The notes: a model not told the origin generated them from the letters alone. DNA of 64,000 nt from G963667975 sp963677395 (GCA_963677395.2 OY781965.2:2356001-2420000); one strand, 5' to 3'. Shown: positions 1-9,902, counted from the stretch's first letter. Translations and numbers: made by a program.

Positions 1-267
1 ATCTACGGCAATATCAATGGTTCCGTGCCCTGAAATCATAACAATTGGAGTATCGGTAACCAGCATGGCTTTGTCCAGCACTTCCAGTCCATCCATTTGA
101 GGCATCTTGATATCGCAGAGAATTACATCATACTTCTCTTTTTGAATCAGTTCGAGCCCGCTTTTACCATCAGCAGCCTCTTCAACATTGTATTTTTCGT
201 ATTCCAAAATGTCGCGTAATGCGTTTCGGATAGGTTTTTCGTCGTCAATTACAAGTATTTTCGTCAT
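1..267 (-). CDS. Response regulator, receiver domain (3' end outside window)
   Basis: Reading the minus strand from an ATG at 265-267 gives 89 codons open to the window edge. The protein starts MTKILVIDDEKPIRNALRD, has the acidic pair after strand 1, the phospho-acceptor Asp in VILCDIKMPQMDG, and a Ser/Thr strand (IVMISGHG). This is a complete-looking CheY-like receiver with the rest of the protein cut off. The GHGTID ending resembles receivers of NtrC/AtoC-type sigma54 activators, so an AAA+ domain and DNA-binding domain probably follow beyond base 1; that part is inference. No partner kinase is visible next to it. Confidence 0.9.
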   Translation of the reverse strand, partial: MTKILVIDDEKPIRNALRDILEYEKYNVEEAADGKSGLELIQKEKYDVILCDIKMPQMDGLEVLDKAMLVTDTPIVMISGHGTIDIAVD

Positions 268-437
268 TGTGCTTCTATTGTAGAGTATCCTTAAATCAGA
301 TGAATGGATGTGTTGAATTTATACAGCAATCAAAAATCGTGCCTTTCAATTATCACAAATTGGGAATTCAAAGATATATGATATTAAGATAAGTTGCAAT
401 TCTGTCGTAAATTTTGAAGCATTGAGCTGTCTATACG

Positions 438-481
438 TAAAAAAAACTCCGCTCAATCATGTATGATTAAAACGGAGTTTA
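438..481 (-). terminator. Rho-independent terminator of the ABC exporter genes
   Basis: Read on the minus strand, AAACTCCG pairs with CGGAGTTT across a loop of about 20 nt, and a run of eight T follows. It lies about 30 bp after the stop codon of the permease gene. Confidence 0.8.
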
Positions 482-509
482 CTATTCGTTTTTGTGTCTT
501 GAGTAATTT

Positions 510-1829
510 TTAGTGTTTGTATCGGAGCCACTTCCAAAGCTCGGCGTAACTGACTTTTTTACCGTACATCAAAATTCCGGTTCGGTAAATTTTTCCTGCC
601 ATCCAGGTTGTTCCAATGAATCCAAGTATCAGCAATACCATTGAAAGAATTATTTCGTGATCTGGTACTCCGAATGGAATTCGAACCATCATAATAATTG
701 GAGATGTAAACGGGATAATCGAAAACCAGAAAGCAACCGGGCCGCTTGGATTTTGAATCACAAACTGAGCCACGACGAATGCAAGAATTAGCGGGACAGT
801 GATAGGCAACATGAATTGTTGCGTATCCGCTTCGTTATCAACTGCCGCTCCAATAGAAGCAAAAAGTGAAGCATAAAGCAAATACCCTCCTAAGAAGTAG
901 AAGATAAACATTCCGATTACCAGACTGTAATTTACGGAAAACAGTCCTTGGATTAATTCAGAAACATTTTCATTTTTAGCTTGTTGCAAGCTTTGTACGT
1001 CTGAAACTTTTTGGTTATTGGTAAAAGCCTGTTCGGTTTTGGGAGTTTGGAATTTGTCGGGGAAGTTTGCTTTGATTACCGTTACAATTCCAAACGTCAG
1101 TATGATCCATAGCAAGAATTGAGTCAATCCAACCAACGCAATTCCAACAATTTTTCCCATCATCAACTGAAACGGTTTTACGGAAGAAATAATGATTTCT
1201 ACAATCCGGCTGCTTTTTTCCTCAATTACACCACGCATTACCTGAGCTCCGAATATGAAGATAAACATATAAATCAAAAAGCCTGAAATAAAGCCTAGTC
1301 CGGTTTTAATTTCCGTGTAACTTTTCTTTCCTGTACTTAAATCTAAAGAGCGAAGGTTAATAGATGTTTTTTTATACAATTCCAAGTCTTCATCCGTGAT
1401 TTTATATTTGGAAGTGAGACTTGCTTTGCGCAAAATATCATTCATTGCAGAATTGATTTCACTTTGCGTTCCAATTCCGGGTTGGTCTTCGCTGTAAATC
1501 AATGTGGCTTCAGTTGGAATAGCATACGTTGGTTTTTGGATATAAAGGATGGAAGAATATTTTTTATCAGTTAATTCTTTTTTAGCTAACTCTAAATCAG
1601 TTGAGTATGTAAATTTTATATTGTCACTATTTTCAAATTGACCGTAGAAAATTCCGGTTTCATCTACCACTGAAATCAGTTTGATATCTTCGGTCACAGT
1701 TGCCAGAAAGAAAGGAACAATCCAGATACAGGCCATCAAAACCGGACCTAAAATGGTCATAATGATGAACGATTTTTTACGAACACGGGTTAGGTATTCG
1801 CGTTGTATAATTAAGCTTATCTTATTCAT
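510..1829 (-). CDS. ABC-2 type exporter permease (NatB-like)
   Basis: Integral membrane subunit of an ABC exporter. The 439-aa protein has one N-terminal membrane segment (about 20-45), a large extracytoplasmic domain (about 50-180) and five or six C-terminal membrane segments (about 185-425). This is the layout of NatB/ABC-2 permeases. The segment RGVIEEKSSRIVEIIISSVKP after the second helix is a typical ABC-2 signature. Its start overlaps the end of the upstream ATPase gene by 8 bp, so the two are translated as one operon and surely form one transporter. Substrate is not deducible; relatives export sodium, drugs or peptides. A terminator follows directly. Confidence 0.9.
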   Translation of the reverse strand: MNKISLIIQREYLTRVRKKSFIIMTILGPVLMACIWIVPFFLATVTEDIKLISVVDETGIFYGQFENSDNIKFTYSTDLELAKKELTDKKYSSILYIQKPTYAIPTEATLIYSEDQPGIGTQSEINSAMNDILRKASLTSKYKITDEDLELYKKTSINLRSLDLSTGKKSYTEIKTGLGFISGFLIYMFIFIFGAQVMRGVIEEKSSRIVEIIISSVKPFQLMMGKIVGIALVGLTQFLLWIILTFGIVTVIKANFPDKFQTPKTEQAFTNNQKVSDVQSLQQAKNENVSELIQGLFSVNYSLVIGMFIFYFLGGYLLYASLFASIGAAVDNEADTQQFMLPITVPLILAFVVAQFVIQNPSGPVAFWFSIIPFTSPIIMMVRIPFGVPDHEIILSMVLLILGFIGTTWMAGKIYRTGILMYGKKVSYAELWKWLRYKH

Positions 1830-2769
1830 TGTCAGTTGTATTTGGGTTATTTGAATTGTTGCTTTTTACAGTTTCGATAAAAATATCGTTCATACTTGGC
1901 AAGATTTCGTGAAATCCCTTAATACTAACACGTTGCATCAGCGTGGATAAAAGGTGGTTTGTTTCGTCAGGAACACTTAATCGGATTGTTGCTTTGTAAA
2001 GCCCATCAACTTTAACGTTTTCGATAAGTTGAATCGGGTGGGGAAGCGTAGCATTTATTATAGGTTCATTCGCATCGTACAATACTTCATAGCTAAGCGA
2101 TTGATACTGGCGTTTGATTTCGCTGACTTTTCCATCGAGGATTTTTTCTGACTTATTAATCAATGCAATATGATCGCAAAGCTCTTCTACAGAAGACATA
2201 TTATGCGTAGAAAAAATAATGGTTGAGCCATTTCTCTTCATATTCAGAATTTCTTCTTTCAGCAGGTTTACATTGATAGGGTCAAAACCACTGAAAGGCT
2301 CGTCAAATATTAAAAGTTTAGGTTTATGGAGAATGGTGACAATAAACTGAACCTTTTGTTGCATCCCTTTCGAGAGTTCTTCAACCTTTTTATCCCACCA
2401 ATTCAGAATTTCAAATTTTTCAAACCATTCTTTAAGTTGGTGCATGGCATCCCGCTTGGAAATACCCTTAAGCTGAGCCAGATACATAGCTTGTTCTCCA
2501 ACCTTCATTTTTTTGTACAAGCCACGTTCTTCCGGAAGATACCCGATTTGTATAATGTGATTGGGATGAAGCTTTTCTCCCATAAACAATACTTCTCCTT
2601 CGTCAGGAGCTGTAATTTGATTGATGATGCGAATGAGTGATGTTTTCCCTGCACCGTTAGGACCTAGAAGTCCGAATATTGAATTTTCGGGTACGTTAAC
2701 CGTAACCTTATTCAGGGCAGTGTGAGCAGCGTAACGCTTGGTTACCTGAACCGCATTGAGAATGTCCAT
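1822..2769 (-). CDS. ABC transporter ATP-binding protein (NatA-like)
   Basis: Nucleotide-binding subunit partnered with the overlapping permease. Walker A GPNGAGKTS is at residues 36-44, the ABC signature LSKGMQQ at about 132-138, Walker B LLIFDEP at 152-158 and the switch His in STHNM at about 187. Residues beyond 220 form the C-terminal extension usual in exporters of this class (315 aa total). The protein drives export by ATP hydrolysis at the inner face of the membrane. Transported substrate unknown. It is the first gene of a two-gene minus-strand operon; no clear TAnnTTTG promoter was found just upstream. Confidence 0.93.
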   Translation of the reverse strand: MDILNAVQVTKRYAAHTALNKVTVNVPENSIFGLLGPNGAGKTSLIRIINQITAPDEGEVLFMGEKLHPNHIIQIGYLPEERGLYKKMKVGEQAMYLAQLKGISKRDAMHQLKEWFEKFEILNWWDKKVEELSKGMQQKVQFIVTILHKPKLLIFDEPFSGFDPINVNLLKEEILNMKRNGSTIIFSTHNMSSVEELCDHIALINKSEKILDGKVSEIKRQYQSLSYEVLYDANEPIINATLPHPIQLIENVKVDGLYKATIRLSVPDETNHLLSTLMQRVSIKGFHEILPSMNDIFIETVKSNNSNNPNTTDNE

Positions 2770-2861
2770 ATTCTTGAAAATTTTGCGCTAAGTTAATAAA
2801 GCTGATGATTCCAATCGTTAATATCCGGATTAAATTTGATGAACACCGGAAATCACACGGT

Positions 2862-2909
2862 AAACAAAATAAAGAGAGCCGGAAAATACCAGCTCTCTTT
2901 ATTTTGTTT
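2862..2909. terminator. Bidirectional terminator hairpin
   Basis: An 18-bp perfect inverted repeat (arms 2862-2879 and 2892-2909, A-rich outside and GAGAGC/GCTCTC inside) with a 12-nt loop. It is placed right after the stop codon of the minus-strand secreted-protein genes and in front of the ABC operon. Confidence 0.85.
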
Positions 2910-2940
2910 ATTCCAGAATGACTTCAGATTAATCTGGAAT

Positions 2941-4812
2941 TTACTTTGGTGTTACAGGCGGAGTTGCCTTTTTAGGCTTGACTGTTGTTGTTTTCTTTTT
3001 AGGAGCTGTTGTTTTTGTTCCTTTGGGCTTTGCAGGAGTAGTTGTGCTTACAGGTGCCTGAGGGACATTTTCGGGTAACCCAAACTGAGTATCTCCATAT
3101 TTTTGAATATCATTGATAGCCGGAACCGCTTCAACTTTTGTGGAATCTGTGTTCGAACTATTCAGTAACGGATTGATAATTGGCTCTGTAGCATTATTCA
3201 GTAGTGTGTCGTTAAACATTGATTTTGCCAGAGAATCATTAAAGAAGATACGCAAGGAATCACTGTTTTGATTAAGCAGCGAATCGATAAAGTTCTTTTG
3301 GGTTGAATCACTAACGTTAATGTTGAATGAATCAACAGGAGCATTAAAGAGTGAATCGGCAGGCGTAACTGGCTGTACTTTACTTGTGTCAACCTGAGGA
3401 ATATAAGGAAGTTGCGGCGTTTCTTTTGGTTTGTCAATTTTCTTCAGATTTCTTGGCCCGGTTTTCCCTCCAACAAAATTAAATCCGAAGTAAAAGTTTA
3501 TATTTTTTAAATCAGCTGCGTAGAAGGAGGATATCTGATCTACAATTAAATGCCATTGTAATGGTCCCAGATTTACCACAAAACCGCCTCCCATATTGAG
3601 TAGTTTTCCGTTAATTATCGTATTGGCAAGGGTTATTCCAAAGTTTTTACCAAGTGTTCTGTTGTAAGAAATGGTTACCTGAGTATTAAGTTTTTGAGCC
3701 ATAAATTCATTTCTGAAAACTAAACCGAAACGATCGCGCGCAGTAGCATCAAAACATGCGGAGAGGTAAATTTTTGTGTTTAATGGAGACCGGTAACTTT
3801 TGCCTTCTGTTTCCTCAATACCCAATGCATTTTTCAATGAATCAACAAGATTGTTGAAAATAGAATCATTCATCCCTTCTCCACCAAATACTTTATTAAT
3901 ATCAAATCCCTCGAAACTAAAGGCGGAATTACTGCGTTTACTACGATAATCCTTCACATTTTGTTCCCAGTTAATTCCACCCCAGTCGAGGATGCTTGCT
4001 CCAAAACTCCATTGATTGTTTAAGCGGTAGTTTGCTCCAAAGTCAAAGGCAAACCCTCTGTTTTTGGTAAAATCAGAGGCGTTCAGATTTTTCATCTGTT
4101 CATCAATTTGCTGAACACTGTCGAGCGGTGATGAAGTGTGAATCATCATATCGGAAGTTGCCAAAAGTTGAAAGGTGGTCGGGTCTGTATAAAGCTTCAG
4201 ATCAGATTTTTCAGTATAAACATTCATTTGCCCGATCAAATATTTAAAACGAACACCTGCAGTCCATTTTTGCCCTATTTGACGGCTTACTCCTAATGCA
4301 ATTTCAGTATATGCGTTGGCTTCCAGTTTATTGTCAGATAAATCGGCATTTTCGCCTAAAAAAGCAGCATTTCCATTCAACAGAAATGTCATCATATTTT
4401 TGGTATAACGAAAGTTTGCTGAAAGTTTTTGAGATATGCCAAAATTGATATATGTCTTACGAGCTTGAAAACCAAGTGCAAATAGTTGAAGATTCGTGTT
4501 TGTACCGATTATATTTTTATCATCAATTGCATTGAGAAACTTGCTTTTGTCAAATCGCAATGAGTCGTCTGCTCCTCTGGTAAACAAGTTGTTATAGCTG
4601 AAAGAACTATTGTTAATACGTGTGTTGAATTGCGAAAGTCCCGGAAAACCAAAGTAAAACGTGTATGCCGGAATATTTGCAGGGTTATTATAGTTAAATT
4701 GAGGCAGTAGTTCCATATATTGTAAAACTCCTGCATCTTGTGCTTTTGATTGTGAGTAAAAACCAAATGTAAACACAACCAGACTGAAGAGTATTTTTTT
4801 AATTGTTTTCAT
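2941..4812 (-). CDS. Secreted beta-rich protein, DUF5723-like
   Basis: About 623 aa from the chosen start. A signal peptide (MKTIKKILFSLVVFTFGFYS, cleavage near SKAQ) begins directly at this ATG and a GGAG lies 9 nt upstream; a start 15 bp further upstream (4827) would put five extra residues before it. The body (30-480) is rich in aromatic beta-strands such as LSQFNTRINNSSF and FGLVFRNEFMAQKLNTQ, resembling the Bacteroidetes DUF5723 family, which looks like an outer-membrane or surface beta-structure. Residues about 500-628 are a low-complexity tail, first Ser/Asp/Asn-rich then Thr/Lys/Pro-rich. It is the last gene after two other exported proteins with spacings of a few bases. Function unknown. 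Confidence 0.8.
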   Translation of the reverse strand: MKTIKKILFSLVVFTFGFYSQSKAQDAGVLQYMELLPQFNYNNPANIPAYTFYFGFPGLSQFNTRINNSSFSYNNLFTRGADDSLRFDKSKFLNAIDDKNIIGTNTNLQLFALGFQARKTYINFGISQKLSANFRYTKNMMTFLLNGNAAFLGENADLSDNKLEANAYTEIALGVSRQIGQKWTAGVRFKYLIGQMNVYTEKSDLKLYTDPTTFQLLATSDMMIHTSSPLDSVQQIDEQMKNLNASDFTKNRGFAFDFGANYRLNNQWSFGASILDWGGINWEQNVKDYRSKRSNSAFSFEGFDINKVFGGEGMNDSIFNNLVDSLKNALGIEETEGKSYRSPLNTKIYLSACFDATARDRFGLVFRNEFMAQKLNTQVTISYNRTLGKNFGITLANTIINGKLLNMGGGFVVNLGPLQWHLIVDQISSFYAADLKNINFYFGFNFVGGKTGPRNLKKIDKPKETPQLPYIPQVDTSKVQPVTPADSLFNAPVDSFNINVSDSTQKNFIDSLLNQNSDSLRIFFNDSLAKSMFNDTLLNNATEPIINPLLNSSNTDSTKVEAVPAINDIQKYGDTQFGLPENVPQAPVSTTTPAKPKGTKTTAPKKKTTTVKPKKATPPVTPK

Positions 4813-4829
4813 AGTGCTTTTCTCCATCC

Positions 4830-6476
4830 TTACAGGTTAACATTGAGCTTTGTTTTCACACCTAGCTTCACATCAATATAATTGTCATTATAGATTTTTA
4901 CATCAGAAATACCGTTGTTAGATGTGTTTATTCTTGCTTTGATAATCATCTTTTTTGCATTACGAATTCGGGCAATTTGAGTAGGAGTGAGGGTGATATC
5001 GGTTATTTTTGTTGTAGGAGTTACAACTTTCAACGCAGGAGCAGATCCCACAATTCCGGATTGGATGATTAGAGGATCTCCGGTAACCAAAGAGTCTAAA
5101 ATTAAACCAGGATTATTGGTTGTAAAGTAAACCTGAATTCTGGCATCAATTGGAAATGCATTTTTAGCATTTACCCGAACCATCATTTCTGATACATTGC
5201 TTAAATCTTTTAGCTCAAAGTCAAGTGTATCTTGAACAACGAAACCATTTACCTTTCCATACATCGGAATGATGGCTTTCATGTTTATTTTTAATGCGCT
5301 GTTTTCTAACACGAAATTTGTTTCTGAAGGATTGTTGTTCGGATTTGTTACAGCCTTGAGCGAGTAACTAATTCTGTCCGGACCTAAATTTATTGCACTA
5401 GCAAGGTCGTTGCTTGAAATGTTACTCAAACCGGGAGTTGTTACAGATTGTCCAATTTGATTGACTGTAGGAGAATTAACTGTAATAGGATTTGGTATAT
5501 CGTTAATTAATTGAAATTGAGATGGATTAGCTGATTTATATGCCTTTATCTGATTAATAATCAATTTTATAGGTAACCCGAATGAGTTTAAAATACCAAC
5601 ATCAAAACGGACATTACTGATATTGATGTTCGAAAGCATGTTATTATAAAAAATGCTCAATTCTGTAATGTCAGAAAAATTAAAATCATAGTTGCCGATG
5701 TACCCAAAAATCTTTTCAAACTGAATGTTTTCAATTTGATCGTTCATTTCAATTTTGTATGGATTATTGATAGAAAGACCATTTTTGATAACTTTCAGAC
5801 TGTATTGAAGTAAAATTTCGTTCGATTTTGGCGGTTGATTTTTGAGCTTCATTGTATAACCCGATAAATCGAAGGTAAACGGAACGGAGTAGGTGCCGGG
5901 TTGTCCGGTATAATTTATGTTAAACTTTAGTTTTAAGGGTGTTCCATTGCTGTTTGTGATATCTGGAGACGTTAGTTCCAGCATACAGGTTTTATTGATA
6001 TTAGTTGTAATGTTGAGTTTAAGAAGAGCCGATTTAATTTTAATACTATCCAGTCGTTGACCAGGTTTGGGCATGCTAAATGAATAATTGGATGAGATAA
6101 GATAATAAGTTGTGTCTGATGGAGATGTTGGCAGATTTATATTCGTTGAATCTGTATTGATACTTTGATTCTGAATCTGAAAGAAATCAGAAGGTTTGGT
6201 CGATATAAGATCTCCGGTTTCATAAACAAGAGTTACTAATCCATCCTGATCACTTTGAATAATTCCGGAAGTATCTTTCAAAATATCAGCAAGTGTTAAA
6301 TGGCTGTTTACCAATGGTGCTGCCAATGTTGGATCAAGTGTTGGATTAGCTAATTTATCAAAATCAAAATCACCATCCTTCACGCACGAAACAATAAACA
6401 TTGGAATGATTGCAATCGGTATTGCCCATCTCAATGTTTTGTGCTTCAAATTTTGAAAATTGTAGATATGTTTCAT
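4830..6476 (-). CDS. Predicted lipoprotein of unknown function
   Basis: About 548 aa. The chosen start (MKHIYNFQNLKHK) gives a positively charged N terminus, a hydrophobic stretch and a lipobox MFIVSC, so a surface or periplasmic lipoprotein is likely. An in-frame ATG 27 bp upstream (6503) exists but would separate the signal from the N terminus. The mature part is Asn/Ile/Thr-rich with no recognised motif, apparently beta-sandwich repeats. It lies 17 bp in front of the DUF5723-like gene and shortly after another exported protein, so the three are probably one operon and may form one envelope complex (inference). I do not recognise the family. Confidence 0.75.
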   Translation of the reverse strand: MKHIYNFQNLKHKTLRWAIPIAIIPMFIVSCVKDGDFDFDKLANPTLDPTLAAPLVNSHLTLADILKDTSGIIQSDQDGLVTLVYETGDLISTKPSDFFQIQNQSINTDSTNINLPTSPSDTTYYLISSNYSFSMPKPGQRLDSIKIKSALLKLNITTNINKTCMLELTSPDITNSNGTPLKLKFNINYTGQPGTYSVPFTFDLSGYTMKLKNQPPKSNEILLQYSLKVIKNGLSINNPYKIEMNDQIENIQFEKIFGYIGNYDFNFSDITELSIFYNNMLSNINISNVRFDVGILNSFGLPIKLIINQIKAYKSANPSQFQLINDIPNPITVNSPTVNQIGQSVTTPGLSNISSNDLASAINLGPDRISYSLKAVTNPNNNPSETNFVLENSALKINMKAIIPMYGKVNGFVVQDTLDFELKDLSNVSEMMVRVNAKNAFPIDARIQVYFTTNNPGLILDSLVTGDPLIIQSGIVGSAPALKVVTPTTKITDITLTPTQIARIRNAKKMIIKARINTSNNGISDVKIYNDNYIDVKLGVKTKLNVNL

Positions 6477-6511
6477 GATCACTCTGCTTTTATATATTAA
6501 CACTTATATTA

Positions 6512-7156
6512 TCAGATAGTTCTGGATTCTCTTTTTTTTAAGTTTCCAGTTCTGAGAAAACCTTTTCGTTTCCCCAAAGGAAACTTTCGACAGGCTCGTT
6601 CTAAAAGTTTTTTGGAAAGTTGTAAACTACTTTTCTTTTCACCGGAAGATTCATAATCACTAAAATACCAAATTAAGGAGCCCTTTTTGTCGTAAATACT
6701 GAATTTTGCTTCAATTTTTTGAATGATATTTCCGTTTGCCTTGATTCTTAATGATTTAATGAAGGATACATTGACGATCATATCCGACTTAACGATTTCA
6801 GCTAATCGTTGCCGGGCAATTTTTTGAATTCCACTTTTATGAATTTTTGCAAGATCTAACAACATATTTGTTTTTTGAACATCAAGAAGTTTGATTTTAA
6901 GTAATTCATTTTGAATTCGTTGTTGTAGTAGTGCAAAAAAATATTCTTGTAAAAAAACAGACTCTTCCTTTAGCACTTGTTCTATTTCACTTGTGTTTTG
7001 ATTAGATCCTTTAATATCGTTGGTAATTGAAAATGGAATTATAGCGATTGTTTTTAATGAATCAGATATTTCTGATTTGTAAATTTCCTGACCACTAATA
7101 GTTTGGATGTAGAATGTGCTTAAAAAAAGAAGAAGAATCAAACTATATTTTTTCAT
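6512..7156 (-). CDS. Exported protein of unknown function
   Basis: 214 aa with an N-terminal signal peptide (MKKYSLILLLFLSTFYIQT, cleavage near SGQE). The mature part has alternating helices and strands (KTIAIIPFSI, SDMIVNVSFIKSL, FSIYDKKGSLIWYFSDYES) in an order like small periplasmic lipoprotein/CsgG-type folds that read out a short-lived complex; this similarity is weak. It is the first gene of a minus-strand trio with the lipoprotein and DUF5723-like genes. A TAnnTTTG promoter lies 67 bp upstream. Function unknown. Confidence 0.75.
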   Translation of the reverse strand: MKKYSLILLLFLSTFYIQTISGQEIYKSEISDSLKTIAIIPFSITNDIKGSNQNTSEIEQVLKEESVFLQEYFFALLQQRIQNELLKIKLLDVQKTNMLLDLAKIHKSGIQKIARQRLAEIVKSDMIVNVSFIKSLRIKANGNIIQKIEAKFSIYDKKGSLIWYFSDYESSGEKKSSLQLSKKLLERACRKFPLGKRKGFLRTGNLKKRESRTI

Positions 7157-7222
7157 GGCTGACTGTATTTGAGATACAAAAGGTATTTATAATCCTTTAA
7201 ATCAAGCATATTTATCTATCTA

Positions 7223-7230
7223 CAAAGATA
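7223..7230 (-). promoter_or_regulatory. -7 promoter element for the exported-protein operon
   Basis: Minus-strand TATCTTTG matches the Bacteroidetes TAnnTTTG box exactly. A TTG about 18 nt upstream (near 7249-7251) could serve as the -33 element. The first gene starts about 67 bp downstream. Confidence 0.6.
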
Positions 7231-7306
7231 TAATAAAAAATTTCAAATCAATTGGTCGTGAATCAAATGTTAATAAAATGGTAGTGAGACATTGCATCTG
7301 ATTTGA

Positions 7307-9877
7307 TCAAAGAAATTTGGCTTTTGTCGATTTTATAAATAATTTTTTGCTTGTGCCAAACACAATACTGATTTCTTTTCCAGCAACATGAAAGTTAAAA
7401 CTTGTATTTGCAGGGAACGATATTTCGAAGATTATTTCTCCGTTTTTATCTATCTCAATCAGTTTGTGAAGGTTTTCCGAATAGGCAAAAAGCCGGGTTT
7501 TTGAACCAGGTTTCAACGCGTAAATTTTTGATATTTTGAAAGATGGAGATAAAACACATTCAAAGAAAAGATTTTTACGCTCGTTGAAAGCACGTATGAG
7601 ATTTCGAGCTGCAAAAATATGTTCCGGTTGATCGTTATTATCGAGTTCGGCATAGAGATACAAGGGTGAATTGTATGGAAAGTCAGGCTTCCGTCGGGTT
7701 GTAAGTCCTGTTTCATCTATGCGGACAATGTTGCCGGCAATATCACAGCATTGAAGATTTAGCTTATCTGTATAGAATTGATTTTCAGTACGAATTGTAA
7801 ATTGAGATGTGGGTGTAACTCTTTCTTTTCCTTTACGGTCAAAAAAGTATGTTTTCCCGTTTTCGTCACGGGCAATAAGATAATCTTTGTTTCCGCTTAC
7901 AATATGTTCCGGTTGATTTACCGGTTTGCTGCTGAGTTTTGGATTGTTCCACTGGGTGAGTTTTTTGCCATCGAGCGTAATGCATTGAAGAGTATGATTG
8001 TTTGTGAAATAGAAAAGCCGGTATTGACTGTTTTTGTCGTAATCAATAGCCAATAGTCCGGAGGTGGCATTTTCAGGAAGCTGTTTCGGATAGGATAGTG
8101 TAAGCTCCCCGTTTACATTAAAACGATAGAGTTTTGTAGCTGTATTCAGAAGGTATTTCCCTTTATTTCGTTCGCCACTTTCCAGATAGAGAATATCTCC
8201 GGATACAGGTTCTGATAATTGTAATGAACCAATAATGTTTGCGTTTTTGTCCATAATTGTCAGCAGATGCTGTTTGTCCTGAACAAAAATCCGTTCTCCG
8301 GCAGAGGAAATAGCTGTAACTTCATTGTTTAAGGATACTTTGTAATCATAATCAGCAGGTTCTTTTTCCTGAGTTATGGAAGATTTTCGGGGCTCAGATT
8401 CTGTAATATTCGTTTTTTGAAGTGATGAAAGGGCAAAACTTATTTGTACCAATGATTTTACTCTCCCTGAAATCGAGAATATTAGAGACGATATACTATC
8501 AGGAAAAATTGACTGAACAGCCTGACTATTTCGGATGTAATCCGGAAAATGAGATTTGTGTTGAAAAGGAGATGTTCTGCTTTGAAATAGAATGTTGTTC
8601 CCGCCTGAGTTCTCTGATAAAACGTTTTTTGATTTTGATTGCCGGATAAATGCATCCATTTCATCTGTATTACCTGCAAAATAGAGTATTCCTTTGTCAA
8701 GGTAGATATGTTCGATGGAGAAAGCAAAAATACCTTCCAGCTTTTCAGAAAAGAGCGTAATCGGTTTTCGAAGTTTAAATCGGTTCTTCTCTGTTTTTGT
8801 GATTTCAGATTCAGGAAACAGATTTGATAATTTTTGGAAAAACACAAGAGAATCTGTGCATTCGATGGCTGATATCCAAAACAGTTTTCCCTGATTTTCG
8901 AAAGAAAATAACCAACCGAAATTTCCGGTCCAACCTTCGTAAAAGGCTTCCGGAATGTCATTTTGCTTTTGTGAGTTTCCTTTTATTTCATGTACTGAAA
9001 ACGAATAAAGGGATGCGGGCTCCGTTTGCACAATCTTGTCGGGAATACTCAGTGAAAGTTCTTTACTTGCTGAAAAACTGTTGAAAAAGTCACTGTTGGA
9101 ATACAAAAATCCGTTTCCATTGATGTTTTGATTGTCAGGATAAAGATCGAACGAGAGCCATGTTTGAGCCTTCGATTGATTTAAGTTTAAGGATGACAGG
9201 GTGTTGAATTGAGATAAGCACCGTTTTAGATTGAGAAACAGATTTGCCGGAACATTTTTGCCGGCTGTGTTTTGAATACGTAAAAACTGTTCCTGTTTTG
9301 AAAAATGAGTCGGATTTTGAGCTTCGTTTATCGCGGCTGCTATTATTGATTTTTGCTGAGAAACCAGAATAACAGATTGGAATATAGTTAAATAATAAGT
9401 TTTGTTGTTGAGTGCTATTTTGATGAGCTGATATTTTTGACCGTTATCTTCTGAAGGATTCAATGACTTCTGTTTCAGCAGTGCTTTGTGAAAATCATCA
9501 CTATTTATGGATTCAGCTTTTAGAAGAGAGAGTGAATAGTGTCCTGAAAATGAAATATATAGTTGGTTTTTCTTCATCAATTCCTTCATAAAAGGAAGCT
9601 TATCGGAAAGGTGTTTCAGATTGTAGATTTCTTCCCGAAATTTATTATCCGGAAACAGGATGTCCAGTGTGTTTTGTAATGCAATGGATTGTATCTGAGG
9701 AAAAACAGTATTGAAATCGCCAATTGAAAGAAATCCGGAACTCTGTTCCGGAATCAGAGCAACTGGCTCTGAAATTGGTTTTTTCAATTGAACATAAAAT
9801 TCAATTGACTTCCATAATAGTATGATTACGATTGAAATGGCTAAAAAAATCCCCGTATAATTTAAAATCTTCCTCAT
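7307..9877 (-). CDS. Membrane-anchored protein with beta-propeller-like C terminus (DUF3352-like N part)
   Basis: 856 aa. One N-terminal membrane anchor (NYTGIFLAISIVIILLW, about 6-25), so most of the protein is extracytoplasmic. Residues about 35-470 resemble DUF3352-type proteins (a P-A-A/SSGFLSIGDF start, then repeated 'LYFAGN'-type strands). From about 510 to the end there are repeated units such as ILYLESGERNKGKYLLNT and HIVSGNKDYLIARDENGKTYFFDRKGK, which look like PQQ/WD-type propeller blades. Role unknown; a scaffold or stress-sensing role in the envelope is only a guess. It sits between the secreted trio and the glycosyltransferase with its own promoter. A larger-than-usual C-terminal fusion makes it worth structural modelling. 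Confidence 0.75.
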   Translation of the reverse strand: MRKILNYTGIFLAISIVIILLWKSIEFYVQLKKPISEPVALIPEQSSGFLSIGDFNTVFPQIQSIALQNTLDILFPDNKFREEIYNLKHLSDKLPFMKELMKKNQLYISFSGHYSLSLLKAESINSDDFHKALLKQKSLNPSEDNGQKYQLIKIALNNKTYYLTIFQSVILVSQQKSIIAAAINEAQNPTHFSKQEQFLRIQNTAGKNVPANLFLNLKRCLSQFNTLSSLNLNQSKAQTWLSFDLYPDNQNINGNGFLYSNSDFFNSFSASKELSLSIPDKIVQTEPASLYSFSVHEIKGNSQKQNDIPEAFYEGWTGNFGWLFSFENQGKLFWISAIECTDSLVFFQKLSNLFPESEITKTEKNRFKLRKPITLFSEKLEGIFAFSIEHIYLDKGILYFAGNTDEMDAFIRQSKSKNVLSENSGGNNILFQSRTSPFQHKSHFPDYIRNSQAVQSIFPDSISSLIFSISGRVKSLVQISFALSSLQKTNITESEPRKSSITQEKEPADYDYKVSLNNEVTAISSAGERIFVQDKQHLLTIMDKNANIIGSLQLSEPVSGDILYLESGERNKGKYLLNTATKLYRFNVNGELTLSYPKQLPENATSGLLAIDYDKNSQYRLFYFTNNHTLQCITLDGKKLTQWNNPKLSSKPVNQPEHIVSGNKDYLIARDENGKTYFFDRKGKERVTPTSQFTIRTENQFYTDKLNLQCCDIAGNIVRIDETGLTTRRKPDFPYNSPLYLYAELDNNDQPEHIFAARNLIRAFNERKNLFFECVLSPSFKISKIYALKPGSKTRLFAYSENLHKLIEIDKNGEIIFEISFPANTSFNFHVAGKEISIVFGTSKKLFIKSTKAKFL

Positions 9878-9894
9878 GACATTAGCTTAAGCTT

Positions 9895-9902
9895 CAAATG
9901 TA
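9895..9902 (-). promoter_or_regulatory. -7 promoter element for the 856-aa membrane protein
   Basis: Minus-strand TACATTTG, a perfect TAnnTTTG match, 17 bp upstream of the start codon; the transcript leader would be about 10 nt. Confidence 0.55.

Noticed and set aside
8482..8961. 159-aa reverse-strand frame inside the 856-aa protein gene
   Set aside because: Frame-shifted shadow of a well-supported gene, with no start context and no plausible protein features.
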